64,000 nt of DNA from JASHPR01 sp963833885 (GCA_963833885.1 CAWHZU010000016.1:1-64000); one strand, 5' to 3'; shown: positions 43,260 to 51,510, counted from the first letter of the stretch. A program made the numbers and translations. The notes: a model not told the origin generated them from the letters alone.

Positions 43260-43864
43260 GACTGCTGCTGCTCCTCTGCTGGCGGGTCGGCGTCTTCGGT
43301 GATGCTCGGGTGCACCGCGACGATAAGGCGGTGCGGCCGACCAGTTTCGGTCTGATATTTACTGATAATTTCGGTGACCGCGTTTGCGAGCTCACCCACG
43401 AACGCGGCGCGGTCAGCCGGCTTCGCGAACCGCACTTCGGCATCGAGCCCGAACGTGGCGAGCGGCTTGTTGGCCCGCGCCGCCCCGTTGATGAGCGCGC
43501 CCGTCTCCCGGACGAGCCGCGCGGCGAGCGCGAGCAACCAGCGTGCGGACAGCCGATCGGGCGACCGGGCCGGATCGGGCGCGACCGGGGCGAGCGCGGC
43601 CGGCGAGATCACGTAGGCCGCGGCGGAAGCCCGCACGACCCGCTCGGTCATGTTGCCCTTGCGGCGCTCCTCGACCAACTCCACCAGACCGTGCTGCTCA
43701 AGGGTCTTGACGTGGTAGTTGACCTTCTGCCGAGCAAGCCCAAGCCGCGCGGCGAGTGTGGTCGCGGTGTGAGGCTCGGCCAGCTCCGCGAGCATCCGAG
43801 CCCGGATCGGATCGAGCGAGATCTCCGCGGCTGCGGCATCCTCGATCACTGCGACATCCTGCAT
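43256..43864 (-). CDS. ArsR family winged-helix regulator
   Basis: 202 aa. The N-terminal ArsR-type HTH (DPIRARMLAELAEPHTATTLAARL; KVNYHVKTLEQHGLVELVEE) is followed by a longer C-terminal domain of unknown ligand. No Cys-rich metal site (ELCVCDL type) is present, so it is not a classic metal sensor. It starts an operon with the SRPBCC gene. A GACAA/TTGTC dyad lies 18 bases upstream. Confidence 0.9.
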   Translation of the reverse strand: MQDVAVIEDAAAAEISLDPIRARMLAELAEPHTATTLAARLGLARQKVNYHVKTLEQHGLVELVEERRKGNMTERVVRASAAAYVISPAALAPVAPDPARSPDRLSARWLLALAARLVRETGALINGAARANKPLATFGLDAEVRFAKPADRAAFVGELANAVTEIISKYQTETGRPHRLIVAVHPSITEDADPPAEEQQQS

Positions 43865-43881
43865 GCCGTAACCCTGTCACC

Positions 43882-43897
43882 GACAATTATTCTTGTC
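43882..43897. promoter_or_regulatory. Dyad upstream of the ArsR gene
   Basis: GACAA (43882-43886), 6 bases, TTGTC (43893-43897). On the minus strand it overlaps TTGACA, a good -35 hexamer. It is a candidate autoregulatory ArsR site. The ~165 bases beyond, to 44064, hold nothing else I can support. Confidence 0.45.
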
Positions 43898-44064
43898 AAG
43901 ACTGTAAGAACTGTCTGGAAGAATTTTCTCTCCCGTACTCGTCGGGGTCACGCACCGCAGCTCCCGCGCGGGCACCGGCCGGCGCCGCGGCGCCTCCCTG
44001 CCAGCCGGTCGCGCGCCCGCGCCTTGACACGCCAGGTCCAGACACCAACTACATGACCTTGGGG

Positions 44065-44352
44065 CTAGCCCAGTTCCTGATATCGCTCGACGGCGACCGA
44101 GGAGCGGTCCAGCAGGCTCATGAACGCCTGAGTCACCTCATCGCGCTCCCAGCGGACGTCGCAGGCGTCGGCGTCCGCGGCGCTGCGCCACAGGTCGATG
44201 ACGATCCAGCCGCCGTCCTCACCGCGGGCCGTGGTCCTTCTGAGCAGGCCGGGCTGCTGGTAGGCGAACTCCTGCTGCACCCTCCGGTCGGCCGCGAGAA
44301 ACGCCGCCTGGTCCGCGCCGGGCGGCAGCCGGAACCGCATGATCTCGATCAC
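44065..44352 (-). CDS. Small dimeric alpha-beta barrel (ABM-like) protein
   Basis: About 95 aa (start GTG 44352, VIEIMRFRLPPGADQAAFLA). The antibiotic-biosynthesis-monooxygenase-like fold is suggested by the start, RVQQEFAYQQPGLLRRTT and WIVIDLWRSAADADA. A longer frame up to 44463 exists, but those residues are low-complexity and not family-like. Function unknown. It is divergent from a MarR gene. Confidence 0.75.
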   Translation of the reverse strand: MIEIMRFRLPPGADQAAFLAADRRVQQEFAYQQPGLLRRTTARGEDGGWIVIDLWRSAADADACDVRWERDEVTQAFMSLLDRSSVAVERYQELG

Positions 44353-44386
44353 ACCCGAAGCGTAAGGCAGCCAACGGTGCCGCCAG

Positions 44387-44451
44387 CCCGCCGCTGCCGC
44401 TAGAGCGGGCGGCACAGTGGCGTCGCCGGCCCGCCGCTGCTGCTGGAGCGG
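44387..44451. repeat. Imperfect 22-bp direct repeat
   Basis: Two 22-base copies (44387-44408 and 44430-44451) match at 20 positions, upstream of the small ABM-like gene. No function is evident. Confidence 0.5.
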
Positions 44452-44503
44452 CAGCCCCGGCACGTTGACACCACTGGGACGGGGTGCGCTGGTGGCACGT
44501 CAG

Positions 44504-44530
44504 TACGATTTCGTATAATCTGATTTCGTG
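44504..44530 (+). promoter_or_regulatory. Promoter and operator of a leaderless MarR gene
   Basis: TACGA-TT-TCGTA (44504-44515) is a perfect dyad overlapping a consensus TATAAT (44514-44519). GATTTCGT recurs at 44507-44514 and 44522-44529. The GTG start (44528) falls 8 bases after the -10, where transcription would begin, and no Shine-Dalgarno exists, so the message is probably leaderless. Confidence 0.65.
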
Positions 44531-44956
44531 ATAGATGAAGCGAGGGACGGCAGGGTGATTCTGGCGCTGCACCGGGCCACGCACGCCACGCTGCATGTTC
44601 TCGCGACCCGGCTGGCCGGGCTGAACCTGAGCGCCTCGGAGATCAACGTGCTGGCGAACCTGGCCGACGGCCGGAACCGGAGCGTCGGGGAAATCGCCGC
44701 CGACACCGCGACCAAGCCGACGACGCTGACTAGCGTGCTTGACCGGCTGGAGCGTCGCGGTTACCTGACCCGCGACCTTGACCCGGCCGACCGCCGCTCA
44801 TTCCTGGTGTCGCTGACCGCGGACGGCCGACGCACCGCGGCCGCGGCCCGGGCCGCCGCCGCGGACCTGGAGCACGCTGCCCTGGCTGGGGTCAGCGACG
44901 CCGACCTGGCGGGGTTCCGTGCGGTAACCCGCGCCCTGACGGAGGTGCCACGATGA
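44528..44956 (+). CDS. MarR family transcriptional regulator
   Basis: 142 aa: HTH RSVGEIAADTATKPTTLTSV with wing RDLDPADRRSFLVSLT. GTG 44528 is the expected transcription start after a consensus TATAAT, with a dyad at 44504-44515 for autoregulation. The stop overlaps the next gene (ATGA), so regulator and partner are coupled. Confidence 0.92.
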   Translation: MIDEARDGRVILALHRATHATLHVLATRLAGLNLSASEINVLANLADGRNRSVGEIAADTATKPTTLTSVLDRLERRGYLTRDLDPADRRSFLVSLTADGRRTAAAARAAAADLEHAALAGVSDADLAGFRAVTRALTEVPR

Positions 44957-45381
44957 CCCATGCGATCCCCGCCGAGCTCGCCGAGATCCTGCACGAGATC
45001 GTCCCGCCTGACGAGCGGTTCCGGCACCGCCAGCACGTGCACCTGGCGTTCATAGCCGCCCGCCGCTACGGGACGCCGCGGGCGTCCAGCATGATCAGCG
45101 ACTGGATCCGGCAGCTCACCGCGCATGCGCCGCAGAAGTTCAACGCGACGGTCACCCGTGCGTGGACCGAGATCGTGGGTTATCACGTAGCTGCCGACCC
45201 GACGGTCACCGACTTCGATGCGTTCGCCGAGCGCTATCCGCCGCTGCTGGACAAGCGCCTGCTCACCCGGCACTACAGCGCGGCGGTGCTGGCCTCGGCC
45301 CAGGCGCGGACCGGCTGGGTGGAGCCGGATCTGGCGCCGTTTCCGTGGCGGTCAGGCCCTAGTGCCCTGGATAGCCGATAA
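44953..45381 (+). CDS. Conserved hypothetical protein, MarR partner
   Basis: 142 aa, mostly helical. The block FRHRQHVHLAFIAARRYG and, later, KFNATVTRAWTEIVGYH resemble a group of small bacterial proteins with an H-x-x-H-V-x-(L/M)-A-(W/F) pattern and no assigned function. ATG 44953 overlaps the MarR stop, which makes it the regulator's most likely partner or target. The conserved His residues could bind a metal, but that is a guess. Confidence 0.75.
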   Translation: MTHAIPAELAEILHEIVPPDERFRHRQHVHLAFIAARRYGTPRASSMISDWIRQLTAHAPQKFNATVTRAWTEIVGYHVAADPTVTDFDAFAERYPPLLDKRLLTRHYSAAVLASAQARTGWVEPDLAPFPWRSGPSALDSR

Positions 45382-45463
45382 GTTTCGCCGGAGCGGCGAC
45401 TGCGGGGGACGGCCGAAAAGGTGATATCAATATAGTGCGGTCCGCAGCCAAGGAGGTCGGTCG

Positions 45464-46384
45464 GTGAGCGTTGATACCAACGGTGTGGGCGCCGCGGGGC
45501 CACACCAGCCGGGCCCGGAGATCCGTGAGCGCGCCGCGACCGTGCTGCCAGGGGTGCCTCTGGCATGTGTCGGCGGGGCTGTGGCGGTACTGGGGATCGG
45601 GCTGTTCGTGAACGGGATCACGATGCCCAACTCGTCCCTGGCCGTCATCGGCGCGGTGCTGATACTCATCGCGCTCTCGATTCTCGCGGGCCTGACCCAG
45701 GTGGCTCCCGGAGAGGCCCGGGTGATCCAGCTCTTCGGCCGTTATACGGGAACGATCCGCAGCGAGGGTCTGCACTGGGTGAACCCAAACACCAAGCGGC
45801 GGCGCATCTCCACCAGGATCCGCAATCACGAGACCACGCAGGCCAAGGTCAACGACGCCGACGGCAACCCGATCGAGATCGCCGCCGTGGTCGTCTGGCA
45901 GGTCGAGGACACCGCCAAGGCCGTGTTCGGCGTGGACAACCTGACCGAGTTCGTCGCGATCCAGGCCGAAACGGCCGTCCGGCAGATAGCCAGCGACTAC
46001 CCCTACGACGACCACGACGGCGGACTGTCGCTGCGCGGCTCGGCCTTGGAGATCAACGCCCGGCTGGCCGAGCAGATCATCCAGCGGGTGGCGCCGGCCG
46101 GCGCGAAGATCATCGAGACCCGGCTGACCCGGCTCTCCTATGCTCCGGAGATCGCCCACGCCATGCTGCGCCGGCAGGCGGCAGGCGCGATGGTGGCGGC
46201 CCGGCAGCGGATCGTGGAAGGCGCGGTCGGCATGGTCGAATCGGCGCTGGCCAGGCTCGATGCCGACGGACTCGTGGAACTCGACGCCGAGCGCAAGGCC
46301 GCCATGGTCAGCAACATGCTGGTGGTGCTGTGCAGCGACCACCCGACCCAGCCGGTCGTCAACACCGGCACCCTCTATCAGTAG
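45464..46384 (+). CDS. SPFH (stomatin/prohibitin/flotillin) domain membrane protein
   Basis: 306 aa. Two N-terminal membrane segments (about 30-50 and 58-78) are followed by an SPFH domain (VAPGEARVIQLFGRYTGTIR..., IRNHETTQAKVNDADGNPIE, VWQVEDTAKAVFGVDNLTEF) and a C-terminal helical oligomerisation region. It probably organises membrane microdomains or controls proteolysis. GTG 45464 has AGGAGGT. The next gene, 18 bases away, is a tiny RHH protein. Confidence 0.9.
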   Translation: MSVDTNGVGAAGPHQPGPEIRERAATVLPGVPLACVGGAVAVLGIGLFVNGITMPNSSLAVIGAVLILIALSILAGLTQVAPGEARVIQLFGRYTGTIRSEGLHWVNPNTKRRRISTRIRNHETTQAKVNDADGNPIEIAAVVVWQVEDTAKAVFGVDNLTEFVAIQAETAVRQIASDYPYDDHDGGLSLRGSALEINARLAEQIIQRVAPAGAKIIETRLTRLSYAPEIAHAMLRRQAAGAMVAARQRIVEGAVGMVESALARLDADGLVELDAERKAAMVSNMLVVLCSDHPTQPVVNTGTLYQ

Positions 46385-46402
46385 GACGCGCCGGGGAGAC
46401 GC

Positions 46403-46609
46403 GTGGCGACTGAACGGAAGACGGTCCTCCTCCGGCTAGACCCGGCGGTGTATGACGCGCTTGCCCGCTGGGCTGCGGACGAGCTGCGCAGTACCAACGC
46501 GCAGATCGAGCTCATGCTGCGCAGAGCGCTCGCCGACGCCGGGCGGATGCCGACCAAGGTCGCGCCGGTGCGCCGCCCCGGCCGCCCGCGGAAGGAACCG
46601 GACTCCTGA
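46403..46609 (+). CDS. Arc-like ribbon-helix-helix protein with AT-hook-like tail
   Basis: 68 aa. KTVLLRLDPAVYDALARWA and LRSTNAQIELMLRRALADAG make an Arc/HicB-type ribbon-helix-helix. The tail RRPGRPRKEPDS contains the GRP core and basic flanks of an AT-hook. GTG 46403 has GGGGAG 5 bases upstream. It is co-transcribed with the SPFH gene; databases often label such proteins antitoxins, but no toxin is adjacent. It is more likely a DNA-binding partner or local regulator. Confidence 0.85.
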   Translation: MATERKTVLLRLDPAVYDALARWAADELRSTNAQIELMLRRALADAGRMPTKVAPVRRPGRPRKEPDS

Positions 46610-46613
46610 TCGG

Positions 46614-46644
46614 GCTATTGCACACCCCGTCTTCTGCTATTGCA
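46614..46644 (+). promoter_or_regulatory. 22-bp-period direct repeats upstream of the SARP gene
   Basis: GCTATTGCA occurs at 46614-46622 and 46636-46644, exactly 22 bases (two helical turns) apart, and the second copy extends to the dyad GCTAT-TGC-ATAGC. SARP proteins bind direct repeats with 11- or 22-bp spacing, so this may be a self-recognised site. An AT-rich patch (to about 46685) follows. Confidence 0.45.
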
Positions 46645-46717
46645 TAGCCCTGATCCTTTTGTGAATGCGATGATTTAATAGCCGATCGGGTGTAGGGGGG
46701 CTGCACGGGAGGATCGG

Positions 46718-49648
46718 GTGGAATTTGGCCTGCTTGGACCGCTGGTAGTGAGGGCTGGCGGGTCGCGGGTGACGGTGTCCGCTGGCAAGCAGCGGGTGCT
46801 GCTGGCTGCGTTGCTGTTGCGTGCCAATGAGGTGGTGGGCGCGGGTGAGCTGGCGCAGGCGGTGTGGCAGGGGCAGCCGCCGGAGACGGCGCGGGTGACG
46901 CTGCAGAACTATGTGAAGCGGTTGCGGCAGGCTTTAGGGCCGTTGGGGTATCAGCGGATCGTGACCCGTCCGGCGGGTTACCTGATCGAGGTCATGCCCG
47001 GGGAGCTAGACGTCACCCGGTTCACTGAGCTGCAGGCCGCCGCGGCGCGGGCCGCGCGGGTGGCTTCGTGGGATGTGGTGTCGGCGAAGCTTTCTGAGGC
47101 TTTGGGGTTGTGGCGGGGGCGGCCGCTGGCGGATGTGCCGTCGGGGGTTTTGGTGGCGGGTGCGGTGCCGCGGCTGACGGAGATGCGGCTGGAGGCGCTG
47201 GAGGCGCGGGTTGAGGCGGATTTGCATTTGGGTCGTCATCGTGAGGTGGTGGCGGAGGTGCGGGGGCTGGCGGCGGCGGAGCCGTTGCGGGAGCGGCTGG
47301 CTGAGTTGCTGATGCTGGCGTTGTACCGGTCGGGGCAGCAGGCGTCGGCGCTGGAGGCGTACCGGCAGGTGCGGCGGCATTTGGTGGAGCAGATCGGGAT
47401 TGAGCCGGGTCCGGGGCTGCGGGAGCTGAACCAGCGGATTCTGCGATCCGACCGCACGCTGCTGCTCGCTCCGCAAGGACCGGATGCGGTCCCGGCGGGC
47501 CACGGCAAGCAGGCCACCGGCAAGCGCCCTACCGCCACAGGGCATCCCGCAGCAAAGGTTCCGGCACCGGCCGAACCGGTCGACCCGGACCGGGCACGGC
47601 TGCCGGCGCCCGTGATGCTGCCGGCCACGGTTCCAGGGTTCACCGGGCGGGCCCGGGAGCTGCGAGCGCTGTCCGGACTGCTGCGGCGTCCGGATGGGCC
47701 GGTGCTGATCACGGCGATCGGCGGGACCGCGGGGGTCGGCAAGACGGCGCTGGCGGTGCACTGGGCACGGCGCGCGGCGGCCGATTTCCCCGACGGGCAG
47801 CTGTATGTGAACCTGCGCGGGTTCGGCCCGGCCGACCCGCTGCCCCCGGCCGAGGCGCTGCGCGCGTTCCTGGACGCGCTGGGCGTGCCCGCCGCGCGCC
47901 TGCCAGCCACGCTGGATGGCCGGCAGGCGCTGTACCGCAGCCTGCTCGACGGCCGGCGGATGCTGATCGTGCTGGACAACGCGCGCGACCCGGCCCAGAT
48001 CCGGCCGCTGCTGCCGGCCACCCCCACCGCCATGGTCCTGATCACCAGCCGCAGCGAGCTCGCGGGCCTGGTCGCTTCCGACGGCGCCCGCACGCTCACC
48101 CTCGACGTGCTGAGCGGCACCGAGGCATATCAGCTCATCGCGGCGCGGCTCGGGGAACCCCGGCTGGCCGCCGAGCCCGAGGCGGCCGACGAGCTGATCG
48201 GGCTGTGCGCCCGGCTGCCGCTCGCGCTGGCCATCACCGCCGCCCGCGCCGTCGCCCATCCGGGGTTTACGCTGGCTGCGCTCACGGCCGAGTTGCGGGA
48301 TGCCAAGGGACGTCTTGACACGCTGTCGACCGGGGAGGACGCGACCGATGTGCGCGCGGTGCTGTCGTGGTCCTACCAGAACCTGCAGCCTCCGGCGGCG
48401 CGGATGTTCCGGCTGCTGGGGCTGCACCCGGGGCCGGAGATCACCGCGGCGGCCGCGGCCAGCCTGGCCGGGACCGGGCTGGCTGAGGCCCGCCGGCTGC
48501 TGCGTGAGCTGACCCGCTGCCACCTGCTCGCCGAGCCGGGCGCGGGCCGGTACGCCTTCCACGACCTGCTGCGCGCCTACGCCGCCGAGCAGGCTGCGGC
48601 GCTGGACAGCGGCGACGACCGCCGGGCAGCCACCGGCCGGATGCTCGACCACTACCTGCACTCGGCCCGGTCCGCGGACCTGCAACTCAACCCGCTGCGC
48701 GAGCCGATCACCCGCCTCCCGCCGCCGCCGCGGTGCGGCGTCACGCCCGAGACCATGGGCAGCAGGCAGCGGGCGCTCGCCTGGTTCGAGGCTGAGCTGC
48801 AGGTCCTGCAGGCGATCGTCAACTTGGCCGCCGAGACCGGCTTCGACGTGCACGCCTGGCAGATTCCGTGGGCAATGGTGGACTTCCTCGATACCCGGGG
48901 CTACTGGCGGGAATGGGCCGCGACCCAGCGCCCAGCCGTGGCCGCCGCGACGCGGTCCGGTGATGTGGCCGGCCAGGCCGCGGCCACCCGGCTCCTGGCC
49001 AGCGCATGCGCCAGGCTCGGTGAATACAACCAGGCCCGCGTCCACCTGGCCGACTGTCTCGGGCTGTACCAGCAGCTCGGCGACCGCTCCGGCGAGGCCC
49101 GCGCTCATCAGTCGCTCAGCTGGATAGCCGAGCGCCAGTCGGCTTACGCCGACGCGCTCGACCACTCCGAGCAGGCACTCCGCCTGTTCCGGGTGGCCGA
49201 CAACCGGCCCGGGCAGGCCAGCGCGCTCAACTCCGTGGGCTGGTGCCATGCCCTGCTGGGCGATCCACAGCAGGCACAGCGGTACTGCCGCGAGGCCCTG
49301 GCCCTGAATCAGGAACTCTGCGACCGGGACGGCGAGGCGCACACCTGGGACAGCCTCGGATACGCGGAGCGCAAGCTCGGCCACCTGGCCACCGCGACCA
49401 CCTGCTACCAGCACGCGCTGCGCATCTTCCGCGAAGTCGGCGCGCGGTACAACGAGGCGGACACCCTCGCCAACATTGGCGACACCCGGCACGAGAGCGG
49501 CAACCAGGCTCAGGCCAGGGCCGCCTGGCAGAAGGCCCTGGCTATTCTCGACGACCTGAAGCACGCCGACGCCAGCCAGATCCGGGCCAAGCTCCGGCAG
49601 CTCGGCACCGCCGAGCGAGCCGAACTGACAAGCCAGCGCCTGGCCTGA
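46718..49648 (+). CDS. SARP/AfsR-type regulator (winged helix-BTAD-NB-ARC-TPR)
   Basis: 976 aa. Domains: OmpR-type winged helix (about 1-90), bacterial transcriptional activator domain (about 95-245), NB-ARC ATPase with Walker A GTAGVGKTALAVHWA (near 336-350) and Walker B MLIVLDNA, then TPR repeats (about 760-960, e.g. GEARAHQSLSWIAERQSAYA). Such proteins activate secondary-metabolite or stress genes when the ATPase/TPR part senses a signal. GTG 46718 has GGGAGG. Codon use in the first ~730 bases (TTG Leu, G-ending) differs from the C-ending remainder. No biosynthetic cluster adjoins it in this window. Confidence 0.93.
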   Translation: MEFGLLGPLVVRAGGSRVTVSAGKQRVLLAALLLRANEVVGAGELAQAVWQGQPPETARVTLQNYVKRLRQALGPLGYQRIVTRPAGYLIEVMPGELDVTRFTELQAAAARAARVASWDVVSAKLSEALGLWRGRPLADVPSGVLVAGAVPRLTEMRLEALEARVEADLHLGRHREVVAEVRGLAAAEPLRERLAELLMLALYRSGQQASALEAYRQVRRHLVEQIGIEPGPGLRELNQRILRSDRTLLLAPQGPDAVPAGHGKQATGKRPTATGHPAAKVPAPAEPVDPDRARLPAPVMLPATVPGFTGRARELRALSGLLRRPDGPVLITAIGGTAGVGKTALAVHWARRAAADFPDGQLYVNLRGFGPADPLPPAEALRAFLDALGVPAARLPATLDGRQALYRSLLDGRRMLIVLDNARDPAQIRPLLPATPTAMVLITSRSELAGLVASDGARTLTLDVLSGTEAYQLIAARLGEPRLAAEPEAADELIGLCARLPLALAITAARAVAHPGFTLAALTAELRDAKGRLDTLSTGEDATDVRAVLSWSYQNLQPPAARMFRLLGLHPGPEITAAAAASLAGTGLAEARRLLRELTRCHLLAEPGAGRYAFHDLLRAYAAEQAAALDSGDDRRAATGRMLDHYLHSARSADLQLNPLREPITRLPPPPRCGVTPETMGSRQRALAWFEAELQVLQAIVNLAAETGFDVHAWQIPWAMVDFLDTRGYWREWAATQRPAVAAATRSGDVAGQAAATRLLASACARLGEYNQARVHLADCLGLYQQLGDRSGEARAHQSLSWIAERQSAYADALDHSEQALRLFRVADNRPGQASALNSVGWCHALLGDPQQAQRYCREALALNQELCDRDGEAHTWDSLGYAERKLGHLATATTCYQHALRIFREVGARYNEADTLANIGDTRHESGNQAQARAAWQKALAILDDLKHADASQIRAKLRQLGTAERAELTSQRLA

Positions 49649-49660
49649 TCAGATTGGCGC

Positions 49661-50878
49661 ATGGTCACGATTCGGCACAGCGGACGATGGACCCTGGAAG
49701 ACCGGTTCGCAAGTCCCTGGCAGTATCTGCCGGTCGAGGTCCCGGACGGCGCGTGGGGACTGCGAGCGGAACTCGAGTACGAGCGGTCCGGGGCCGTCCT
49801 CGACCTCGGCTGCATCGGGCCAGGCGGGTTCCGCGGCTGGTCCGGCGGGGCCCGGCGGTCGTTTGTGATCACCCCGGATGCCGCGACCCCCGGCTACCTG
49901 CCCGGCGACCTCGAGCCGGGGACCTGGCAGGTCGTGATCGGCCTGCACCGGGTGCCGCTGGACGGCGCCGAGTACCGGCTCACCACGCAGGTCACCAGCA
50001 GACCGGGTGAGCTGACACCCGGGCAGCCGCCGGATCCGCTGCCACCGCTGGCCGACCGGCCACCGCGGCGCGAGCTGCCCGCCTCGCCCGGACGGCGCTG
50101 GCTGGCCGGCGACCTGCATACCCACACCCTGCACTCGGACGGCGCGATGACCGTGCCCGAACTCGCCAGGTTCTCCGTCGCCCAGGGTCTCGACTACATC
50201 GCGGTCACCGACCACAACACGATCAGCCACCACGCCGAGCTGCCGGCCGTCGCGGCTGCGCACGGAATCATCCTGGTGCCCGGGCAGGAGGTGACCACGG
50301 CGGCCGGCCACGCGAACGCGTTCGGCGAGATGGGCTGGATCGACTTCCGCGAGCCCGCCGACGCCTGGCTGGACGCCACCGAGCGGGCCGGCGCCCTGCT
50401 GTCCGTCAACCACCCGATCGGCGGGGACGTGAGCTGGACGATCCCGATGAGCCGACGCCCGCCGCTGGCCGAGGTGTGGCACTGGAGCTGGCTCGACCCG
50501 CACTGGACGACGCCGCTGGCCTGGTGGCTGGCCTGGGACCCGCGCTCCGTTCCGGTCGGCGGCAGCGACTGGCACCGGCCCGGTGACGACGCCCCGCCGG
50601 GTTCGCCAACAACCTGGGTCGAGTGCGCTGCCGACGAGCCCGCGGCGGTGATCGACGCGCTACGCCACGGCCGGACCTCGATCTCCGCGAGCCGGGGCGG
50701 GCCGGTGCTGCTCCGGATGGACGGCGAGCTGGTCGCGGCAGACGCGGAGGGCACCATCCTGGTCGGGCCGGACGGGCCCACGGCCAGGGTCGGCGGTCCG
50801 CTGGCCAGGTTCTCCGGCGACCCTGGCTACCACAGGCTTACGGACGCCGCGGGTGCCACTCTCGCCTTGACGGCGTAG
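49661..50878 (+). CDS. CehA/McbA-type PHP-domain metallohydrolase
   Basis: 405 aa. An N-terminal beta-rich domain (about 1-130) precedes a PHP domain with GDLHTHTLHSDG (about 150-161), VTDHNTISHH and, later, NHPIGGD and GGSDWHRPGDD, which supply metal ligands. The family includes carbaryl hydrolase-like and phosphoesterase enzymes; the natural substrate here is unknown. ATG 49661 is 12 bases after the SARP stop, possibly in the same transcript. Confidence 0.9.
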   Translation: MVTIRHSGRWTLEDRFASPWQYLPVEVPDGAWGLRAELEYERSGAVLDLGCIGPGGFRGWSGGARRSFVITPDAATPGYLPGDLEPGTWQVVIGLHRVPLDGAEYRLTTQVTSRPGELTPGQPPDPLPPLADRPPRRELPASPGRRWLAGDLHTHTLHSDGAMTVPELARFSVAQGLDYIAVTDHNTISHHAELPAVAAAHGIILVPGQEVTTAAGHANAFGEMGWIDFREPADAWLDATERAGALLSVNHPIGGDVSWTIPMSRRPPLAEVWHWSWLDPHWTTPLAWWLAWDPRSVPVGGSDWHRPGDDAPPGSPTTWVECAADEPAAVIDALRHGRTSISASRGGPVLLRMDGELVAADAEGTILVGPDGPTARVGGPLARFSGDPGYHRLTDAAGATLALTA

Positions 50879-50904
50879 CGGCGGCCCGCGGCGTCGCGTT
50901 ACGG

Positions 50905-51381
50905 TCACTCGGAGCGAGTGGCGATCTGGAAGACCGGGTACCCGGGCGCGATCTCCAGCAACTTGTCATCCGGGGCGTCCGGGCCGACGCCCTCGAAGAA
51001 CATCCCCACCTCGAACTTCCAGCGCCGCAGGTACTCGCGCAGCAGCGGCGGCTTGACGTCGTCGGACAGCTCGACGGCGGTGAACCGCTCCACCCGGCGG
51101 CCGACCCGCAGCTCGCCGCCGCCCGCGGCGCGCATGTTCCGCACCCACTGCGTCTGGCCGCGCGGCGAGACCAGGTAACGATTGCCGTCGAGGCTGAGCG
51201 GGTTAACCGGGGTGCTGCGCCACTCGCCGCTCTTGCGGCCGCGGACGTACAGCACCCGGCTGCCGTAGACGCTGATGCCCATTTTGGTAACCGCGGCCAC
51301 CAGCGAGTTGAACAGGCGGCCCATCCGCTGACCCATCGGCGTGGTCGGCATCACGTACCGGGAGGAAGGGCTTTCGGGCAT
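50905..51381 (-). CDS. Deazaflavin (F420)-dependent nitroreductase family protein (Ddn-like)
   Basis: 158 aa split beta-barrel of the DUF385/Ddn family: VLYVRGRKSGEWRSTPVNPL and YLVSPRGQTQWVRNMRAAGG are the characteristic segments. Members reduce quinones, nitroimidazoles or other acceptors with F420H2. ATG 51381 has AAGGAG 6 bases upstream. It is divergent from a TetR regulator, with operator-like palindromes in between. Confidence 0.92.
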   Translation of the reverse strand: MPESPSSRYVMPTTPMGQRMGRLFNSLVAAVTKMGISVYGSRVLYVRGRKSGEWRSTPVNPLSLDGNRYLVSPRGQTQWVRNMRAAGGGELRVGRRVERFTAVELSDDVKPPLLREYLRRWKFEVGMFFEGVGPDAPDDKLLEIAPGYPVFQIATRSE

Positions 51382-51405
51382 CGGATGCTCCTTAGCGATT
51401 GTTGT

Positions 51406-51416
51406 GAGCAGTGCTC
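51406..51416. promoter_or_regulatory. TetR operator-like palindrome, site 1
   Basis: GAGCA-G-TGCTC, a perfect 11-bp palindrome about 25 bases upstream of the Ddn-like start. Its core matches site 2 at 51455-51471. Confidence 0.55.
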
Positions 51417-51454
51417 TCTATACAGATCAGTGTGCACGCACTCGGAGTCGATGT

Positions 51455-51471
51455 CAAGAGCACTGCTCTTG
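51455..51471. promoter_or_regulatory. TetR operator-like palindrome, site 2
   Basis: CAAGAGCA-C-TGCTCTTG is a perfect 17-bp palindrome, about 40 bases upstream of the TetR start. It shares GAGCA-N-TGCTC with site 1, and a half-site ATGCTCTC follows at 51482-51489. It is the likely site for autoregulation and control of the Ddn-like gene. Confidence 0.65.
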
Positions 51472-51510
51472 TTATTGATCGATGCTCTCTTAACTGGCAG
51501 ACTTGGGGCC

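Noticed and set aside
46403..46609. RHH protein as antitoxin of a toxin-antitoxin pair
   Set aside because: The neighbours are an SPFH protein and a SARP; no small toxin frame is adjacent on either strand.
47006..49564. Very long minus-strand open frame opposite the SARP gene
   Set aside because: Low-complexity Gln/Arg/Pro-rich translation with no domain; a by-product of G/C-biased codons on the other strand.
46718..50878. Secondary-metabolite biosynthetic gene cluster around the SARP
   Set aside because: No PKS, NRPS, terpene, RiPP or tailoring enzymes adjoin it; the P450 at 39 kb is in a different transcription unit.
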